This document shows, one piece after another, positions 1-12,799 of a DNA stretch of 64,000 nt. Where the stretch lies: positions 89,452,566-89,516,565 of the forward strand of contig NC_060251.1 of NCBI RefSeq assembly GCF_921293095.1. Reading direction: 5' to 3'. Source of the DNA: Ischnura elegans. Lineage: Eukaryota > Arthropoda > Insecta > Odonata > Coenagrionidae. The notes below the pieces were generated by a model. That model was not told the origin of the DNA. It saw only the letters and a list, made by a program, of their open reading frames with translations, and did no database searches. Position numbers and translations under genes: made by a program. The first letter of the stretch is position 1. Each line of letters starts with the position of its first letter.

Positions 1-180
1 AGTGCACGTTGATAAAAAATGATCATTTTCCTAAGGCTTATAAAAGTCGCAGCCCCGAGGCTTATCCTAAGGCTCGCTTTCGCTCAATTGAGGGGGCTCT
101 CATCTCCCAAACCACCTCCAGAAAGGGCCCGCGGCCTTTTTGTGGTCGTTCTCACAGTTTTATCAATTTCTGACCGCCGT

Positions 181-440
181 TTGTTCCATTGTGTCTGCCT
201 TAAATCTCTTGAAACTAAATTTAAAATATTATGTTATTTCATTATTTTAACTTTCTCCACGTGTAGCGCACTTCCATAACTTTTTCTTGAAAGAAAAACA
301 TTAAATTTACTCTACTTTATCATAGTATCTGTCATCGTAAGTGTTAATTTGAAACCCAAATATCGTACTCATTACTCTACATTGAACACTGAAATCACCC
401 TGGATCTACCACCATTATAACACGATTTTGCTCCTAAGTA
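181..440. repeat. Degenerate local repeat, copy 1 of 3
   Basis: This stretch shares an ordered set of words with 1110-1415 and 1425-1790: a 'cttccaaaac/cttccataac' block, then 'ttgcttgaaagaaaaa/ttgaaagataaatt', a 'ctcatcgttt-like' block and 'tttgaaacccaaatat'. The copies are diverged and differ by small indels. No coding potential is seen, so I call it an old local duplication of noncoding DNA. The limits are approximate. Confidence 0.5.
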
Positions 441-774
441 AAATCAAAAAATGTATACATTCTCAGCTCCATTCAGGAAAGATTTAAACTACGTGATCTT
501 TTGTGCTGTAAAATTTAATGGTGAAATATGTAGCGGCCGCAATAAGTAGGATTGAATTACAAATTTTCACATGTTATTCAATTGATGCATCATCAGTATC
601 GCATTTATCATCTTTCACCGTTTTCCGATATCATATTTCCTTTGCGATGGTAAATCAAACGTTCACCTTAAAGGGTCATCATCTTAATCGCGCTAATGTT
701 ACTCAAGTTACCTAACGTTGGATTTTCTCCTCTTAATTTAAAATCAGATAAAAATTATAATATTTTTGAGGTGA

Positions 775-905
775 TCATCGCGGAAGCTTCAGTTAGTCCA
801 GACTTGCGAATCTAACCAGGTGGGACTTGAACCCGCGATCTTCGGTCTGGCAGGCGAGGACTTTACCCCACCGCGCCGCCACCAAGACCTTCATCATCGT
901 ATACT
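775..905 (-). mobile_element. tRNA-derived SINE fragment
   Basis: Read on the minus strand, there is a pol III A-box-like stretch (GGCGCGGTGGGG) followed about 35 bases later by a B box (GGTTCAAGTCC, consensus GGTTCRANTCC) in a tRNA-like context ending in CCACCTGGTTAG. The cloverleaf does not close as a functional tRNA and the element runs on past the tRNA-like part, as SINEs do. A B box in almost the same context recurs at 35709-35725. Confidence 0.6.
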
Positions 906-1109
906 TAAAGTAACTGTCGGATTAAAACCCTGAGTGACTTGAAAATGAATGAAGTTTCTAAGTGTATCATTCCACTCTTCACTGCATCTGACATCCTTAA
1001 CAAATTTTTACTTGAAAACCAAAAATCACGCATAAAAGCAACTCCTATCGTTTTATTTTTCTCGATATCATCCACTGAAAATTTCACTTGTAATCCCAAA
1101 TTTTACATT

Positions 1110-1415
1110 TCAGACTTTCCATTTGTTAAACTTTCTCTTCGCCTATTGTACTTCCAAACATTTTGCTTGGAAGAGAAATCATTGCTTTTACTCTTCTCCA
1201 TCGTTTAAACTCCCCCAAAGCAAATGCAGCTTCAGTAACATTTGTTTGAAACCCAAATATTGTGCAAATTACATCGAACAATAAATCGCCCTGGCTGTGC
1301 ATCAATGAGCATTCGTAGATTTGTTCCAAAGATAGCTTTACACTGGTGGGCGACCGATTAAATCCCGGAATCCACAATTTCTTCGGGTCTGCTTTCAATA
1401 TCTCAAACATAAATT
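1110..1415. repeat. Degenerate local repeat, copy 2 of 3
   Basis: Second copy of the repeat at 181-440. It contains 'gtttgaaacccaaatattg' and continues into 'caatgagcattcgta' and 'accgattaaatcccggaat', which are matched in copy 3 but are not visible in copy 1. The copies are probably remnants of successive local duplications. Confidence 0.5.
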
Positions 1416-1424
1416 TCACATTTT

Positions 1425-1790
1425 ATGTAATTTCTAATATTTATTAATTTCAATATGTCTTGAATCTTTCTCTGTGCATAGCATGCTTCCAAAACTATTT
1501 CTTGAAAGATAAATTATAAATTTTACTACACCTCATCGTTTGAACTCCCTCAAAAAAAAGGTAGAACCTGTCTTCAGAAAAGTTTGTTTTAAGCTATATT
1601 TCGTACACTTTACTCATACTTTCTATCGTAAACTTTCAGTGTTCCATTCATTCTGAAGTGGTTCTGCCACCTTCAATGAGCATTCGTTGATATTTTCCGA
1701 GCACCACTTTTCGCGCCGATTCGATCCCGTAATGCCGGAATTCATCATTTCCTCGGGGCTGACTTCAATCTCTTTCCTCGCGACCTCCGC
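1425..1790. repeat. Degenerate local repeat, copy 3 of 3
   Basis: Third copy, carrying 'gcatgcttccaaaactatttc', 'ctcatcgtttgaactccctc', 'caatgagcattcgttgat' and 'gccgattcgatcccgtaatg' in the same order as copy 2. The CpG-rich end (1700-1950) is open in several frames in both directions, but I recognise no protein in it. Confidence 0.5.
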
Positions 1791-3295
1791 TGCCCTATAC
1801 ACGCCGCTCTCCTCCTCCAGTTCTTTATCTCGTCGCCAGTTCCCGTTGCTTTGCTCTGCCCGCTCAAAACGACCCATTACGCCCTCTATTCCCCTTCAAA
1901 CCACCCACATCAACCTCTCTCACTCTTCCGACGCGTAACAGTAAACAATCGCGAGCGCTAGAGCGCGGCCCGAGAAAGTTCGAGACCCTTCCTCGCACGA
2001 AAATGTAAATTCATGAGACTGGATTTTTGACGCTGCCAGTTTATATCGCAGATGAAAAATATACAAGAAGGTGCGTAGGCTTCTGTGTATGGAACCAAGA
2101 TTAAAATGGGTAAAATCTAGCTCACGTGATGTACCTGATTGACCCACACTACAATACCCTTTGCTCGCAATTGTTAATTTTGACTGGAAAATTAATTTTG
2201 ATCGAATTTAACATTTCGTCAATATTGGAATTACCGAGTTCAGGCGCGATATGCCTGACAGGCACAGATGTGAAAAAACATGATTAACCGTTAGCATGGC
2301 TCAATGGTACACCTTTAAAGTTTAAAGCCCCATCATCAGTGTGGTCGAACACTTATATGATGTCTTTCGTGGTATGCATAGGCCGTACATTACATTACCG
2401 ATTACATGCCGTCATACGGCCCAGGACCGATCCAGCAAGTTGCGATTTAACGTGCTATTTAGGATATTAAGTATTATTATTATATGTTATATATTTTCGC
2501 ATGTAAATTGCATAAGGATCAGTGTTTTTTATTTTGCCTTCTCACTAATCTAATAATGCTTTTTTTACTAATATGCTAATACTAATCTAATTTTGCTTAA
2601 TTATGCTGAATAATCATCCACTGACCTTTCGGCATAAATGCGTAAAGTGGAAACCTGCATAGAGTAAAAAAAACAGCTACAATAAGCGTCAATGGTGTAT
2701 GCCGCCTATTGGCACGGAGAGAAATGAAAAAAATCTCGTACCGTGCCGGTCAGATCCATTGCGCCCGACGAAAGGTTAAAGCTCTCAAAGGAGAAAAATA
2801 TCACTAATTTAATAAAATTTATTATTAGAGCGTACTGTGAAACGTTTTCCACTTTCTCTTCAGAATTCGATAGGTAGGATTTCAAATACGGACTTTGGGT
2901 CATACACGCTCTTGCACTCTTTTTAGTTCTTAGATGATCCCGAAACGTCCGCGGAAACTGATCCGAAAAATATTACGCCATGGTGAGCGCAAGAACGACC
3001 TCCTGAATATTTCGATTGCATTATTCCCTTCCCGTCCTCGGTTAAATATTTATCTCTTATTTTCCACATGAAATACTATAGCCATACGCATGTACAACTA
3101 TAAAACTTGCTTTTTCGATTGACCTTAAATTTCGTGCCATCAATAATTAATCATTAAGTAATCTCTCATTTTTCCCATAAATAACATTCATTAGTCATTA
3201 TCTATAATGTAATAAGTGTAACCATGAAAAATCCTAATGAGACACATGAAACTATCAAAATAAGCCGCTATTATTTTATTTTATTTCGCCATCAA
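1791..3295. other. No recognisable gene
   Basis: AT-rich sequence with short chance frames only. I see no splice-bounded coding block, tRNA, tandem array or transposon end. Confidence 0.5.
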
Positions 3296-3304
3296 ATTTT
3301 TACT

Positions 3305-3851
3305 CGAGTACTTCTTGCGCTAGCAAAGGAGGCGTTCATAAACAAGAAAGCGCTTCTGAGAGGATCATTATCTAAGAGTTTAAAGAAAAGGTTAATGAAG
3401 AGTTTGATCTGGAGTGTAACTCTCTACGGTGCGGAAACGTGAACACTGAGGAAAGAAAACGAGAGAAGATTGGAGGCTTTCGAGATGTGGGTATGGAGAA
3501 GAATGGAGAGGGTGAAATGGACAGAGAGGAGGAGAAACGACGAAGTGCTGGACATGGTGGGTAAGGAGAGGCAGCTTTTAGATGAGGTACGGACGAAACA
3601 CAATGTATGGATGGAGCGAATACTTAGCGGGGAGTGGATGTTGAAAATGGTTGACAGAGGGTAGATTGTTAGGGAAACGAGGGAGGGGAAGGAGAAGAAT
3701 AGGATTTTTAGATAGATTGAAAGGGAGTAGGCCTTACAGTGAATTGAAGAAGGTAGCGCTGAAAGGAAAGGGAGGCTCCCAGATCACTTCTTTAGAACTC
3801 CATAGAAACCTACCTTAATTGGTAGAATACTATAATAATAATAATAATAAC
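3305..3851 (+). mobile_element. RTE-clade LINE, 3' fragment with (ATA)n tail
   Basis: Broken frames encode the C-terminal end of an RTE (BovB-like) reverse transcriptase polyprotein: a block with LAKEAFINKK, then KSLIWSVTLYGAET, then ERRLEAFEMWVWRRMERVKW, interrupted by stop codons. The same end is found at 40.3 kb and 57.0 kb in this window. It finishes in a short (ATA)n run at about 3831-3850, as expected for RTE elements, which end in microsatellite-like tails. It is 5'-truncated and dead. Confidence 0.75.
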
Positions 3852-4119
3852 TTCTTGAGTGTCACATACTGCTTATTCTTTAGAAATCTTAATTGTCACT
3901 TTTTATTGAGATTGCAATAATGATTAATATTTTTTATTTACAGGTAAGTGTAATCCATGGCAGCCTGCAAATGGTTGAGGATATCTTGAGCTGGGGACTA
4001 GATAAATTGATTAAGTAGAACGAAGCATCCGCCATTAGAGAGATAGTACTGAGATGATTATGGTTATTATTTCCGGTTTCCTATTGGTTAAGGTAAATTT
4101 ACTTCGTCAAATCACCCCA

Positions 4120-4480
4120 TCACGACACCCCCCTCCCTGATTGGACCTCCCTCTTCAATTCACAATACTGCCTTCTCCCTTTCATTTTATCGAATCTAAA
4201 ACTCCTATTCTCTTCCACCCTCTTTCCAGCTTACCTAATGTAACCCTCTTACATGGGTTTTGACATCCTAACCCCTCTCAGTATTCGCTCCAGCAAAAGC
4301 CCTCTATCTTTTTCGCATCCCCTCCAAATGGATCCTCTCTTCATTCACCATGTCTAGCACCTACTCGTATTTTTTCCTCTCATTCCATACCACCATCTCT
4401 ATTCTTTTCCATACCAAAATTTCTAAGGCCTTCATTCTTCAAAATTACTCCACGTCTTAGTTTTCCTACCGTAAAGCGCT
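4120..4480 (-). mobile_element. Decayed RTE LINE 3' fragment
   Basis: The minus strand reads a degenerate version of the same C-terminal block (RMKALEILVWKRIEMVVW then VLDMVNEERIHLEGM), with stops between. It lies opposite in orientation to the fragment at 3305-3851, so these are separate insertions rather than one element. Confidence 0.6.
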
Positions 4481-4849
4481 TCACTCACTTCATATCAGGC
4501 TCTTCGCTTGTCTTCTCTTTACATCTTTCACAACGATCCTCACGTCAGCTCTCTCCTATTTACATATTGAAAACGGCCAATGGACACTCATTCCTTTAAC
4601 CAGAGGGTTTATTTTGGATAGGTGAGGATAGAGATCGCGCTAAGTCACGTAGTGAGAAACAGTAGTTCCCTGAAAACACAAAGCAATGAAAAAGTCCCCA
4701 GAAGAAGGCCAAAGGACGAGTACCTAGAAGGCTACTATCTAGGATAGAAGGAAGAAAAGCCTCAGGGAGGTAGCAAATCAGCTGGGATAGGAAAAAATGA
4801 AGAGCGGTACTATACCAGCCTTCGGATTGCAATACTGTATGTGTGTACA

Positions 4850-5340
4850 TTACGATGTTCAGTTTCTTTCCGTGGTACACCTCGTATTGTAAAGTTTTGT
4901 CGCCCTGCGCTTCGTCGTTCCTCTATCTCTTGACCCATTCTATATTCTTCTCGTTTCGGTTCCTCGAACTCTTACAGTCTTCCATTGCAATCCTTTTTCA
5001 GTGTCCATGTTTTCGCACCGTATAGCGCTCCATTATAGATCAGACTTTTTACAAGACATTTATTCACACTTTTACGCAATGGTTCACTCATCCGCTCATT
5101 CATTGAGAAACACCTATTTTACGCAGTTTTCTTCCTCGTATCTTTGCGACTGTTTCCTCTGTCTTAGAATTGGCAACTTAAATGAGTTATTGTTTCACGT
5201 GCTCCAGTTTTCACCATTAACTTTTATGCTTAGCCTCAGATTCCTTGCTCTCAAAACTTTATAATTTTGTGATTTAGCCTCATACCGTATTGCCCACACT
5301 GTATGCTAAATGTTTCTTCAAGTTTCCGCAAGTATTTCAC
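4850..5340 (-). mobile_element. Decayed RTE-like LINE fragment
   Basis: The minus strand retains a GAKTWTLKKD block, equivalent to ETWTLRKED of the better-preserved RTE copies, followed by degraded sequence. It is more diverged than the 40 kb copy and may be another subfamily. Its boundaries are uncertain. Confidence 0.45.
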
Positions 5341-7489
5341 TGAAAGGCCAACCAACGGCTGATAATCTCGTACCTCACTGATATAAACATCAATTCAGCC
5401 ATATCTAAAAATCATGAAGATTATTATAAATGATAGGCTGCACGCCAAAATAACTAGTGTAATTAATGTTAACTAGTGTACATAAGCGTGTAATTATATC
5501 CTGTATCGTTAACTTACCTGATACAATGACTATGATGTCACTTCTTTTCACATTTATTACAATCATATGTGTGCTTTCACCTGGAAATTTAGCCTTTCCT
5601 GCACCTTATTTTCATCTTATTTCTTGCTGTAACTCCATTTAATCCATCTAAACATGGCCATTAGCTATTACAAGATTTATACTTTGCAGAAACATAAACT
5701 TTGTTCGCAAAAATTGGCAGCAGACATAAGCTTTTTTGATGCGTTACAAGCAATACATTACCTTTCCCATAGGTTAATTATATGATGGTAAGAAAATAGA
5801 TATTTTACTTCCAATTTTCATTAGTATACTTCCCTTCACTTGGAAATATCCATAATGAAATAATAACTAATTAGTCTTAAGAGGGTTTATGACATCGAAA
5901 ATTGTAACTGTGGGCCATTTTTCAAATAAATTTTAAGTTGGTGGAGGGGTATTTTTAGATTTCATTTTATTCCTGGAAAAATATACGACTTTGCTGTCAT
6001 CGCGAGAGATTGTTCATTTCAAAGATAGTTTTGAAGAAGTGTGGACTTTCAACTACCGTTTTTTTTTCTTTTAAGCATTTAAATTCCCTTATGAAGTTTA
6101 TGACCCAGAAAAGGCAGATGTCACTGTCATAGCGGTGAATGCCGGCTGAATCATTATTTCCCAATGACCGGAATGCAAAATGTTAATGAATTTTTGAACG
6201 CAAAGCTACAAAATGGAAAATAGGAACGTATGTTACGAAATTTTTTCACTGATAGGCTCCACGGTATTCGCAATGTAACTCTGTATTCACAGTCCAAGTA
6301 CACCATTTAGTTTCCATAAGCAACATTAAGTAAAAAAAGTAACACCTCCTTTGCCTAATATTGAACTAGTGAGAGAGGTATTGGCCTACTCTCAGGGACA
6401 GCGGTAAATCCCTAAAACTGGCACAATATACCGTACCAATAACGTTAAAGTATGTACTACCAGCATAAATTAATTGAAAAATAAGCAAATTAAAGAATAA
6501 AAAATAAATTAAATATGATATTTATATCTCTAATGACAACACCAATTATATATGCATGAATACTGTTTCCATGAAAAGCTAAAGGACCAAGTTAGTGAGA
6601 CCCCGTCATTCATCTATCGATGATTGAAGGCTTAGAACATTCTTTTCACATAATTCACCATCCAACACTAGATCATCGAACCTTGTAACAGTAAAAAGTG
6701 AGCGTACAATAGAGAAATATTCGAGACCTATCCACTCACTGCAATTCCCCCCCTCTCCACTTTACGGTTCTCCCTCCTTCAACCCCTCCTGCGATATTTT
6801 AACCTCCCCTCATCCCTCTTTATCCCCGTCCCCATCACCACCCCCACGCTTTGAGACCTTTTTCTCATCTCATTATTCACAGTTATGCGGAGTGTGTCAG
6901 GAAGCTCTGGCCACAGTAATTGCTCCCGGTGCTGCTGGCAGCGTCCATTAACGAAAAAAATTGTTCGCTCCTTTCGAAGAAGGAGTGAGCTCGTGAACTA
7001 TTAGTAAATCCTTCTCTTTGACGTTTTAATGATTATATTGCTAATAGCTCTGGGAAAAATTCATAAATTCCCAATTTCAGGATATCTTACACTTAGACCC
7101 CTAAAGGTTCCTAAAGTTATGACCTGAGACTTATGTACAGATCTTTTATTTCCTGACAGATTGTTAAGTTTTTTGAGATAATTAATTGATAGCCAAGAAG
7201 GAAAAAAACGTTGCGGGTATTACCACATTAATACCAAGCTCTAATTTACTCATTACATCAGTGGCTTCTCTTTAATCCCTGTAATGACTATCACCTCATT
7301 GTAAAGGGAAGTGTAAGAAGTGATTTTAATTTCCCTTAAATTAGATCGTAAGATTTCTATTTTGTGCCTTATTCCGTTTTGTATGATTACCAGCGTGTAA
7401 TAATGTTTTGGTAATTTTACCATCAAGAAATTTTTTGGCTTGAAATAAATGTTTTTTTGGTATCTTTAAATGCTAAAGAGAAGATGTAA
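5341..7489. other. No recognisable gene or element
   Basis: About 2.1 kb of AT-rich DNA. There is a C-rich/pyrimidine-rich patch near 6740-6850. I found no coding block, repeat partner or transposon terminus. Confidence 0.5.
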
Positions 7490-7745
7490 AAGTTTTGTGG
7501 CATACTCATATGCGCTTTTGGTGTATTAGTGCATTATGGAAAGAAATATCCATCAAGCTCCATGAAAACCAGGTGACAGGTAAAATATCAACCAGAATGG
7601 TTGGTAAAACCCATCATTGCGTGATGATCCAGAAATTGTTCATTGCTTCATTGAACCACACTAATCTTTATTCGCAATTTGGCGTTAATTTCCATGCCAA
7701 AAATTTAGCATAATTTATGCTGAATCACTAATATTTTTCCCAAAC
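7490..7745. repeat. Dispersed repeat B, copy 1
   Basis: Matches 9335-9595 in order: 'gcattatggaa', 'aagctccatg', 'aaaccaggtga', 'ggtaaaatatcaa', 'ttggtaaaac', 'gcgttaatttccatgccaaa' and 'atatttttccc'. By eye the two copies are about three-quarters identical with small indels. The open frame at 7495-7713 is not preserved in the other copy, so it is not a gene. Confidence 0.7.
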
Positions 7746-9334
7746 AACGAAATCTTAGGAATTTTTTTATTTAAATTTAATCCTCATTTATCCTCCATCC
7801 AAGTAACATATGTTTTGAAGTCATGTCATGCATATTTTGATCTAATTATTGTTGATGAAGAAAGTAAAATAGCTGACTATGGTCAAGAAGCTGTTAACTT
7901 TCTGTCAGAGCATGATCTGATGTATATAGTCAATAATGTTGAAGCACTCAGTTCAAACAAGTAAAATATTTTCCGAGACTTGGCCAATTTGGAGTATTTA
8001 TCATTTAGGTATTCAAACGGTAAGATAGGTTTACGTGGAGAATTTTGCGAATCAACCGACTGATCCAATAATCGAATATTCCGTTTCAATTCCCAATAGG
8101 ACCTATTCCCCTGCATTCTAGCCGTAAATTCTATAATCTTTCTTACCTTTTCCCGCTCACCTAAAATTCTTCCATCTTGCACGGATTTTAATATTCTCTG
8201 CCTTGATAGATCAAACACCTTTCACGGGTAATAAATACAAGCTACAACTTTATTGAGGCATGGTTTTGAACTTTGCTGGAGCTCTACAGCACCTCTTACA
8301 TAAAAATCTCAAAGTAAAATGGAATAGAAATATTTTATTAAGTTAAAAAAAAGAAAAAATCTTTGGAGAACTACGAACGCTAACCTTTTACACGGAGCGA
8401 ACATTGCCATTGGTTGGAAATCTGATATTGGCGAGATGCAAAGTCCGTCGATGTAGTTTTGGTTTCTTTTTAACGCAGTAGCTACAAATGTTCAGAATAT
8501 TCATTGATAATATAATAACTATGTTACTACATTTTAGCAAAAATAATGTTGAGTTTAGTTTTTTAATCACATAATGCGCCCTTAGAGAATAAATAATTAT
8601 CTGCTGCCAAAATAATATCCGATCGCTCATCCTTGTGTATTTTATGCTTATTGAATAGTAGTCAATAATCATTCCTTGAATGCTAAATTCATAGAGTCCA
8701 AGAACAACGTTGAACTAGTTAAATTTTTCATCCCTTTCTATGTGATAATGCTTGTCTTCAGTATCACCTTAATCTTTAGCGAATAAATTACAGCTGTAAG
8801 GAAACAGTAGTTGTGTGGGAAACCTGCTGATATCATCGAAAGCATGATCTTCTCCCTGTTTTTTCACTGCCCCTAGCCTCCATGACTATGGAGCATCATG
8901 GAAGATCCTGCTTTTGAAAATAAATGACGCTCATTTCGCTGTTGGCAAGAAGCCATGGATAACGTCATGGTCTGAAGCATTCGAATAGGGTATACGATTT
9001 TATTGAGATCTACAGCGCCAGCAGACATGCAGACACAGAGCAGCAGCCCAAGTTGGATGCAAGCATTTAAGTTTTTAGAACTTGCTTAAATATTAAATTG
9101 GAAAAAACCTATTACGACAAAGAAAATATATTAATCTATTAGTCCATGTGCCATGAAATGAGTTTATGAGGTGTTTTAATGATTAGTTCGTCCGTTTTAA
9201 ACTTTATTTATCAGTGAATTTTCCCTATTTTCGAAACTTTCAGAAAAATAAATTAAATTATTTAAGTCCTCCAGAGCTTATGAAGGGGATTTCGTTTTCT
9301 TTGTTATATTAATAAGGAAAACTTTATGTAGCCT
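7746..9334. other. No recognisable gene
   Basis: AT-rich DNA between the two copies of repeat B. The longest frame (7883-8218, minus, 111 codons) has a Lys/Arg-rich, coil-like composition but no family motif, no splice context and no repeat partner, so I do not call it coding. Confidence 0.45.
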
Positions 9335-9595
9335 ACTCATACACGGTATTGGAGTATCAGGGCATTATGGAAGGAAAATACCCATTAAGCTCCATGGAAA
9401 CCAAGTGATGGGTAAAATATCAATCAGAATGATTGGTAAAACACATCTTAGCGAGATGATCTAGAATAGTTAATTGCTCAATTGAACTACGAAAATATGT
9501 ATTCGCGTTTTATGAATCCGGCGTTAATTTTCATGCCAAATACCTTGAAGGTATATTTCATAATGACTCAGATATATTTTTCCCGAATAACGAAA
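9335..9595. repeat. Dispersed repeat B, copy 2
   Basis: Direct-orientation partner of 7490-7745, about 1.8 kb downstream. No terminal inverted repeat or target duplication was visible at either copy. Confidence 0.7.
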
Positions 9596-10450
9596 CTACA
9601 GTCTAAAATCAGTTTCTCCTTGCGTGATGTCTCAAGTTCTAAGGGTGCTTACTGATCACAATTGCTACAGTTTTTTCTGATATTTTTATTGTATTTTGCC
9701 TCATATCACGTGATTTTCCCATCCTACGAGCCAGTAATTGTTGCAAGAGCTTCTGTTTGCTTTAGCTTTCTAATTTTATGAGCGATCAGTAACAATAACA
9801 CGTGTTCTATATTACCCAATGTTTTCCTCCCTCATTATTTCGAAGCATTGCTGTCAATTAATTTTACTAACAGTTAAAATATCCAAGTTTTAATTATTAA
9901 TAATATTACAAATAGGTGTAAAAGTTTTTAATATTCTTTAAATTAGTGTATTTTAATTTTCAAGGTTAAGTTACTGTGGAAATTTTTGGGATGTCGTTTA
10001 GCAGACACTAAGTCATCAATATCGATGTTCATTGGTATTTCCATTAAATATGATTTTAATATTGTCTAAATAAAGCGGAGGAAAGTTTCAGGGATTTCTT
10101 AGAGAAAAAATTGTTTTTATGGCCTGGAAATAAGGTATAATCACGTAGCCCCATGCAAGTTAATTTAATGTAGCCACAATCTTGACATGATCACGTGGTT
10201 GTACTTTGCGTACAACTCAATGGCCTTTTATCTGAATTGCTGTGTCAAAATCATCACTCACCCATTTAAAGTGGGGGAATTACATAATTTATCGCCATGG
10301 TTTTTATACCATCGATCCAGATCGCTAAGGATGGATAAAATCTACGATTGTTATTTTTTTAAATACATGAACAAACTCAAATTTTGCCAAGTGGATGGGT
10401 GGCCTCATTTTAGGTGAACGTAATCGAATTTATTTTACCATACCCGTACC
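9596..10450. other. No recognisable gene
   Basis: AT-rich DNA. The 76-codon frame at 10187-10417 shows no motif or family resemblance. Confidence 0.45.
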
Positions 10451-10570
10451 CCCATATCACTTCATCATTTATTACCGCAGGCCGTATCACGCGAGGTTTG
10501 CTTGTTGATGTCATTATCTTTTTTTCAAAACAGGCACTCGCACTCTTTTCTCATTGATATTGGTATTTAA
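10451..10570 (+). repeat. Dispersed repeat C, copy 1
   Basis: Contains 'catatcacttcatcatttattaccgcaggc' (in part), 'cgtatcacgcgag', 'tgttgatgtcattatc' and 'tttttttcaaaacaggcac'. The same ordered words recur at 10731, 11520, 14255, 15176 and 16618. Confidence 0.6.
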
Positions 10571-10730
10571 TTTGAGTATTCAAAGATGAAGTGAATGCAC
10601 CCACTTGCTTTCTTTTTTTGCGCAAGAGACACAATAGGCATTGTTGCAGTCAGTACCTTACTATGGCAACATCCATGGTGCTTTGACCGTATTATTTCCC
10701 GTCAATAACAACATTACACAGTATGGCCGC

Positions 10731-10860
10731 AACCGTGTCCCATATCACGTCATTATTTCTTACTGCAGGCCATATCACGCGAACTTTGCTGTTGATGCTT
10801 TCCATTATCTTTTTTTTTCAAAACAAGCACTCGCAAACAACGCGTTAGCTTCCGTCAGGA
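10731..10860 (+). repeat. Dispersed repeat C, copy 2
   Basis: Near match to copy 1 ('catatcacgtcattatttc', 'actgcaggccatatcacgcg', 'gttgatgctttccattatc', 'tttcaaaacaagcactcgca'). It lies inside the 95-codon frame at 10641-10928, which is therefore repeat DNA rather than a gene. Confidence 0.6.
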
Positions 10861-11519
10861 AAAAGGATGAGAAAAGGATGGCACTCATGCTTTTACCCCC
10901 ACCAATTACCGGCATTACAGTTGATTAACTTATCAGGTTTACCTATAAAACTGAAGTACGTATTTTCTCGTGTTTTTAAAACGCATTAATTTCTCGGTGT
11001 CACTTACGATATAAACTAGTGATTCATGATTTTCAAAGTGATATAAACGAACATAACAGTATGCTGCAATGCTGGACATCATTAATGGCTCATTTTACTC
11101 ACAATCAGATTATGTATGTACAAAGAATATGTACGTAATAATTTGGTATAAATCTCAAGGGAAGGTCGGAGACATCGACAACCATTGCAGAATATAAGTA
11201 ATAAAAATGCATTCCCAGTAGAAATTTCAATAAAAATTACGTTATTTTTCACTGTAAAAGGCGCTAAATAATTTTTAATTGGTTTTTCTTACGTAATACT
11301 GTCATTCAATTGATTCCATTAAAAATTTGTGTTTTATCAGACTTTTTTAACATATCGTACGGCACTCGATAATCAGAGATGTCCCCTAGCTACTGACCAT
11401 GTAATTGGTGGCATGTTGTCTGAATTCCTGAATAAATACCCTCAATCCCCATATTTTTCAGGAGCAAATTTGGAATTTTATACATTATTTTTTTCCCTCC
11501 CCTAACCGTGTGAACCACG

Positions 11520-11800
11520 GTACGGTATGGCAATAACTGTGCCCCATAGCATGTAAATATCGCTTCCTCTCGGACTGTATCTCACGAGCACATCATGTTG
11601 ATTGTTTCCATTCTTTTTTTTATTTAAAAAAACCCACGCTTTTGGATTCAACGGGTTGGCCTCCATTGAAGACGGAGTTGTTGAGGCAGCGAAGGGGGCA
11701 ACGCCCGTATCCCATCCTCTACCCGATCATAGTCTGTGACTCATATACATATGTACTTCAAACCTACCTTGGGGAAAGCAAGTTACAAATATCTGTGGAA
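11520..11800 (+). repeat. Dispersed repeat C, copy 3
   Basis: A longer copy: 'tatggcaataactgtgcccc', 'gactgtatctcacgagca', 'ttgattgtttccattc', 'ggattcaacgggttggcctc', 'gaagggggcaacgcccgtat', and a distal part matched only in copy 4 (the 'cttggg...aaagca' block). Confidence 0.6.
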
Positions 11801-12760
11801 GAGGCCTAAAGAAGCTAGGATTCGTCAAGTGAGTAGTTTTTTCAACATATTTTACGATTATAAATCTGATGATAACATGAAACTCAATAATATTGGTAAT
11901 TGCACTGCCAAGAGGGACATTTTCTCTTACGATGCAAAAATGAACCTAAATGGCAGAAGTTAATGAATTATGATTCAGTCGTCCAGAATTTTCTCTCAGT
12001 ATGAGGCCATTGTGATTGAGGTGAGGTTTAAGTTTCTATCAAAAATTTTTACCCTATTAAAAATGGAGAATTTTTATTAATGTTAAGATTTATCACCAAA
12101 AGTTTTTTTTGCTCATAACTGCAATGTCTGCCATTAAGAAACGTAAAAACCCGTGAATTTCCCGTGTATAAAAGCCAATTTTCGATAAAATGCAGCCGTT
12201 ATTTTCGCACGCGATTCAGCAGGGCCATATATTGCGCAATCAAGCTGAATTTTTCTGTATTTGTTTGCTTTCTTGCGATACTATACCAAAACATTCAACC
12301 TCACTTGCAACTTAAAAAAACTGAAAAGTTGTAAGATCACCCAATTTTTTATATTTGGAAGGTTTTCGGAAGAAAAAGTGACAGAGATGTGCTACTTTAT
12401 ACTAGTATGGCCGCATCTCAATACGTGGAAGGCGTATGGGATCCGTCGCAGGAATATTTTATCCGTTCATTAAATAAAATGCACATGAAATTTGCGCATT
12501 TCGTCAAATCTGCTACGGGAAAACAGAGAGCGTAAAACTGCGTTTACATGGATATTGAAATAAGCCGCAAATAACTCAGAGGCTAAGCGCTAGGCTTAGA
12601 TTAATTGAGCAAGTAAAAACAAATATTTTTCAAAGCGACACTAAGAACCTTATATTTGAACCCCATACTATTTTCATATCCGAGAATAACATTAAATTGA
12701 GAGCGATATTTTGCCTAATGGATAGGTGACAAATATTCTCACAGACCAGGCTCATAGCGA
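11801..12760. other. No recognisable gene
   Basis: AT-rich DNA with only chance frames. Confidence 0.4.
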
Positions 12761-12793
12761 GGCACAGACCAGGCACTTAGTCTGGTCTGTGCC
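12761..12793. repeat. Perfect 12-bp hairpin
   Basis: GGCACAGACCAG (12761-12772) and its exact complement CTGGTCTGTGCC (12782-12793) flank a 9-base loop. A third partial copy of the word (ACAGACCAGGC) lies just upstream at 12741-12751. Its function is unknown. Confidence 0.7.
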
Positions 12794-12799
12794 CCCTAT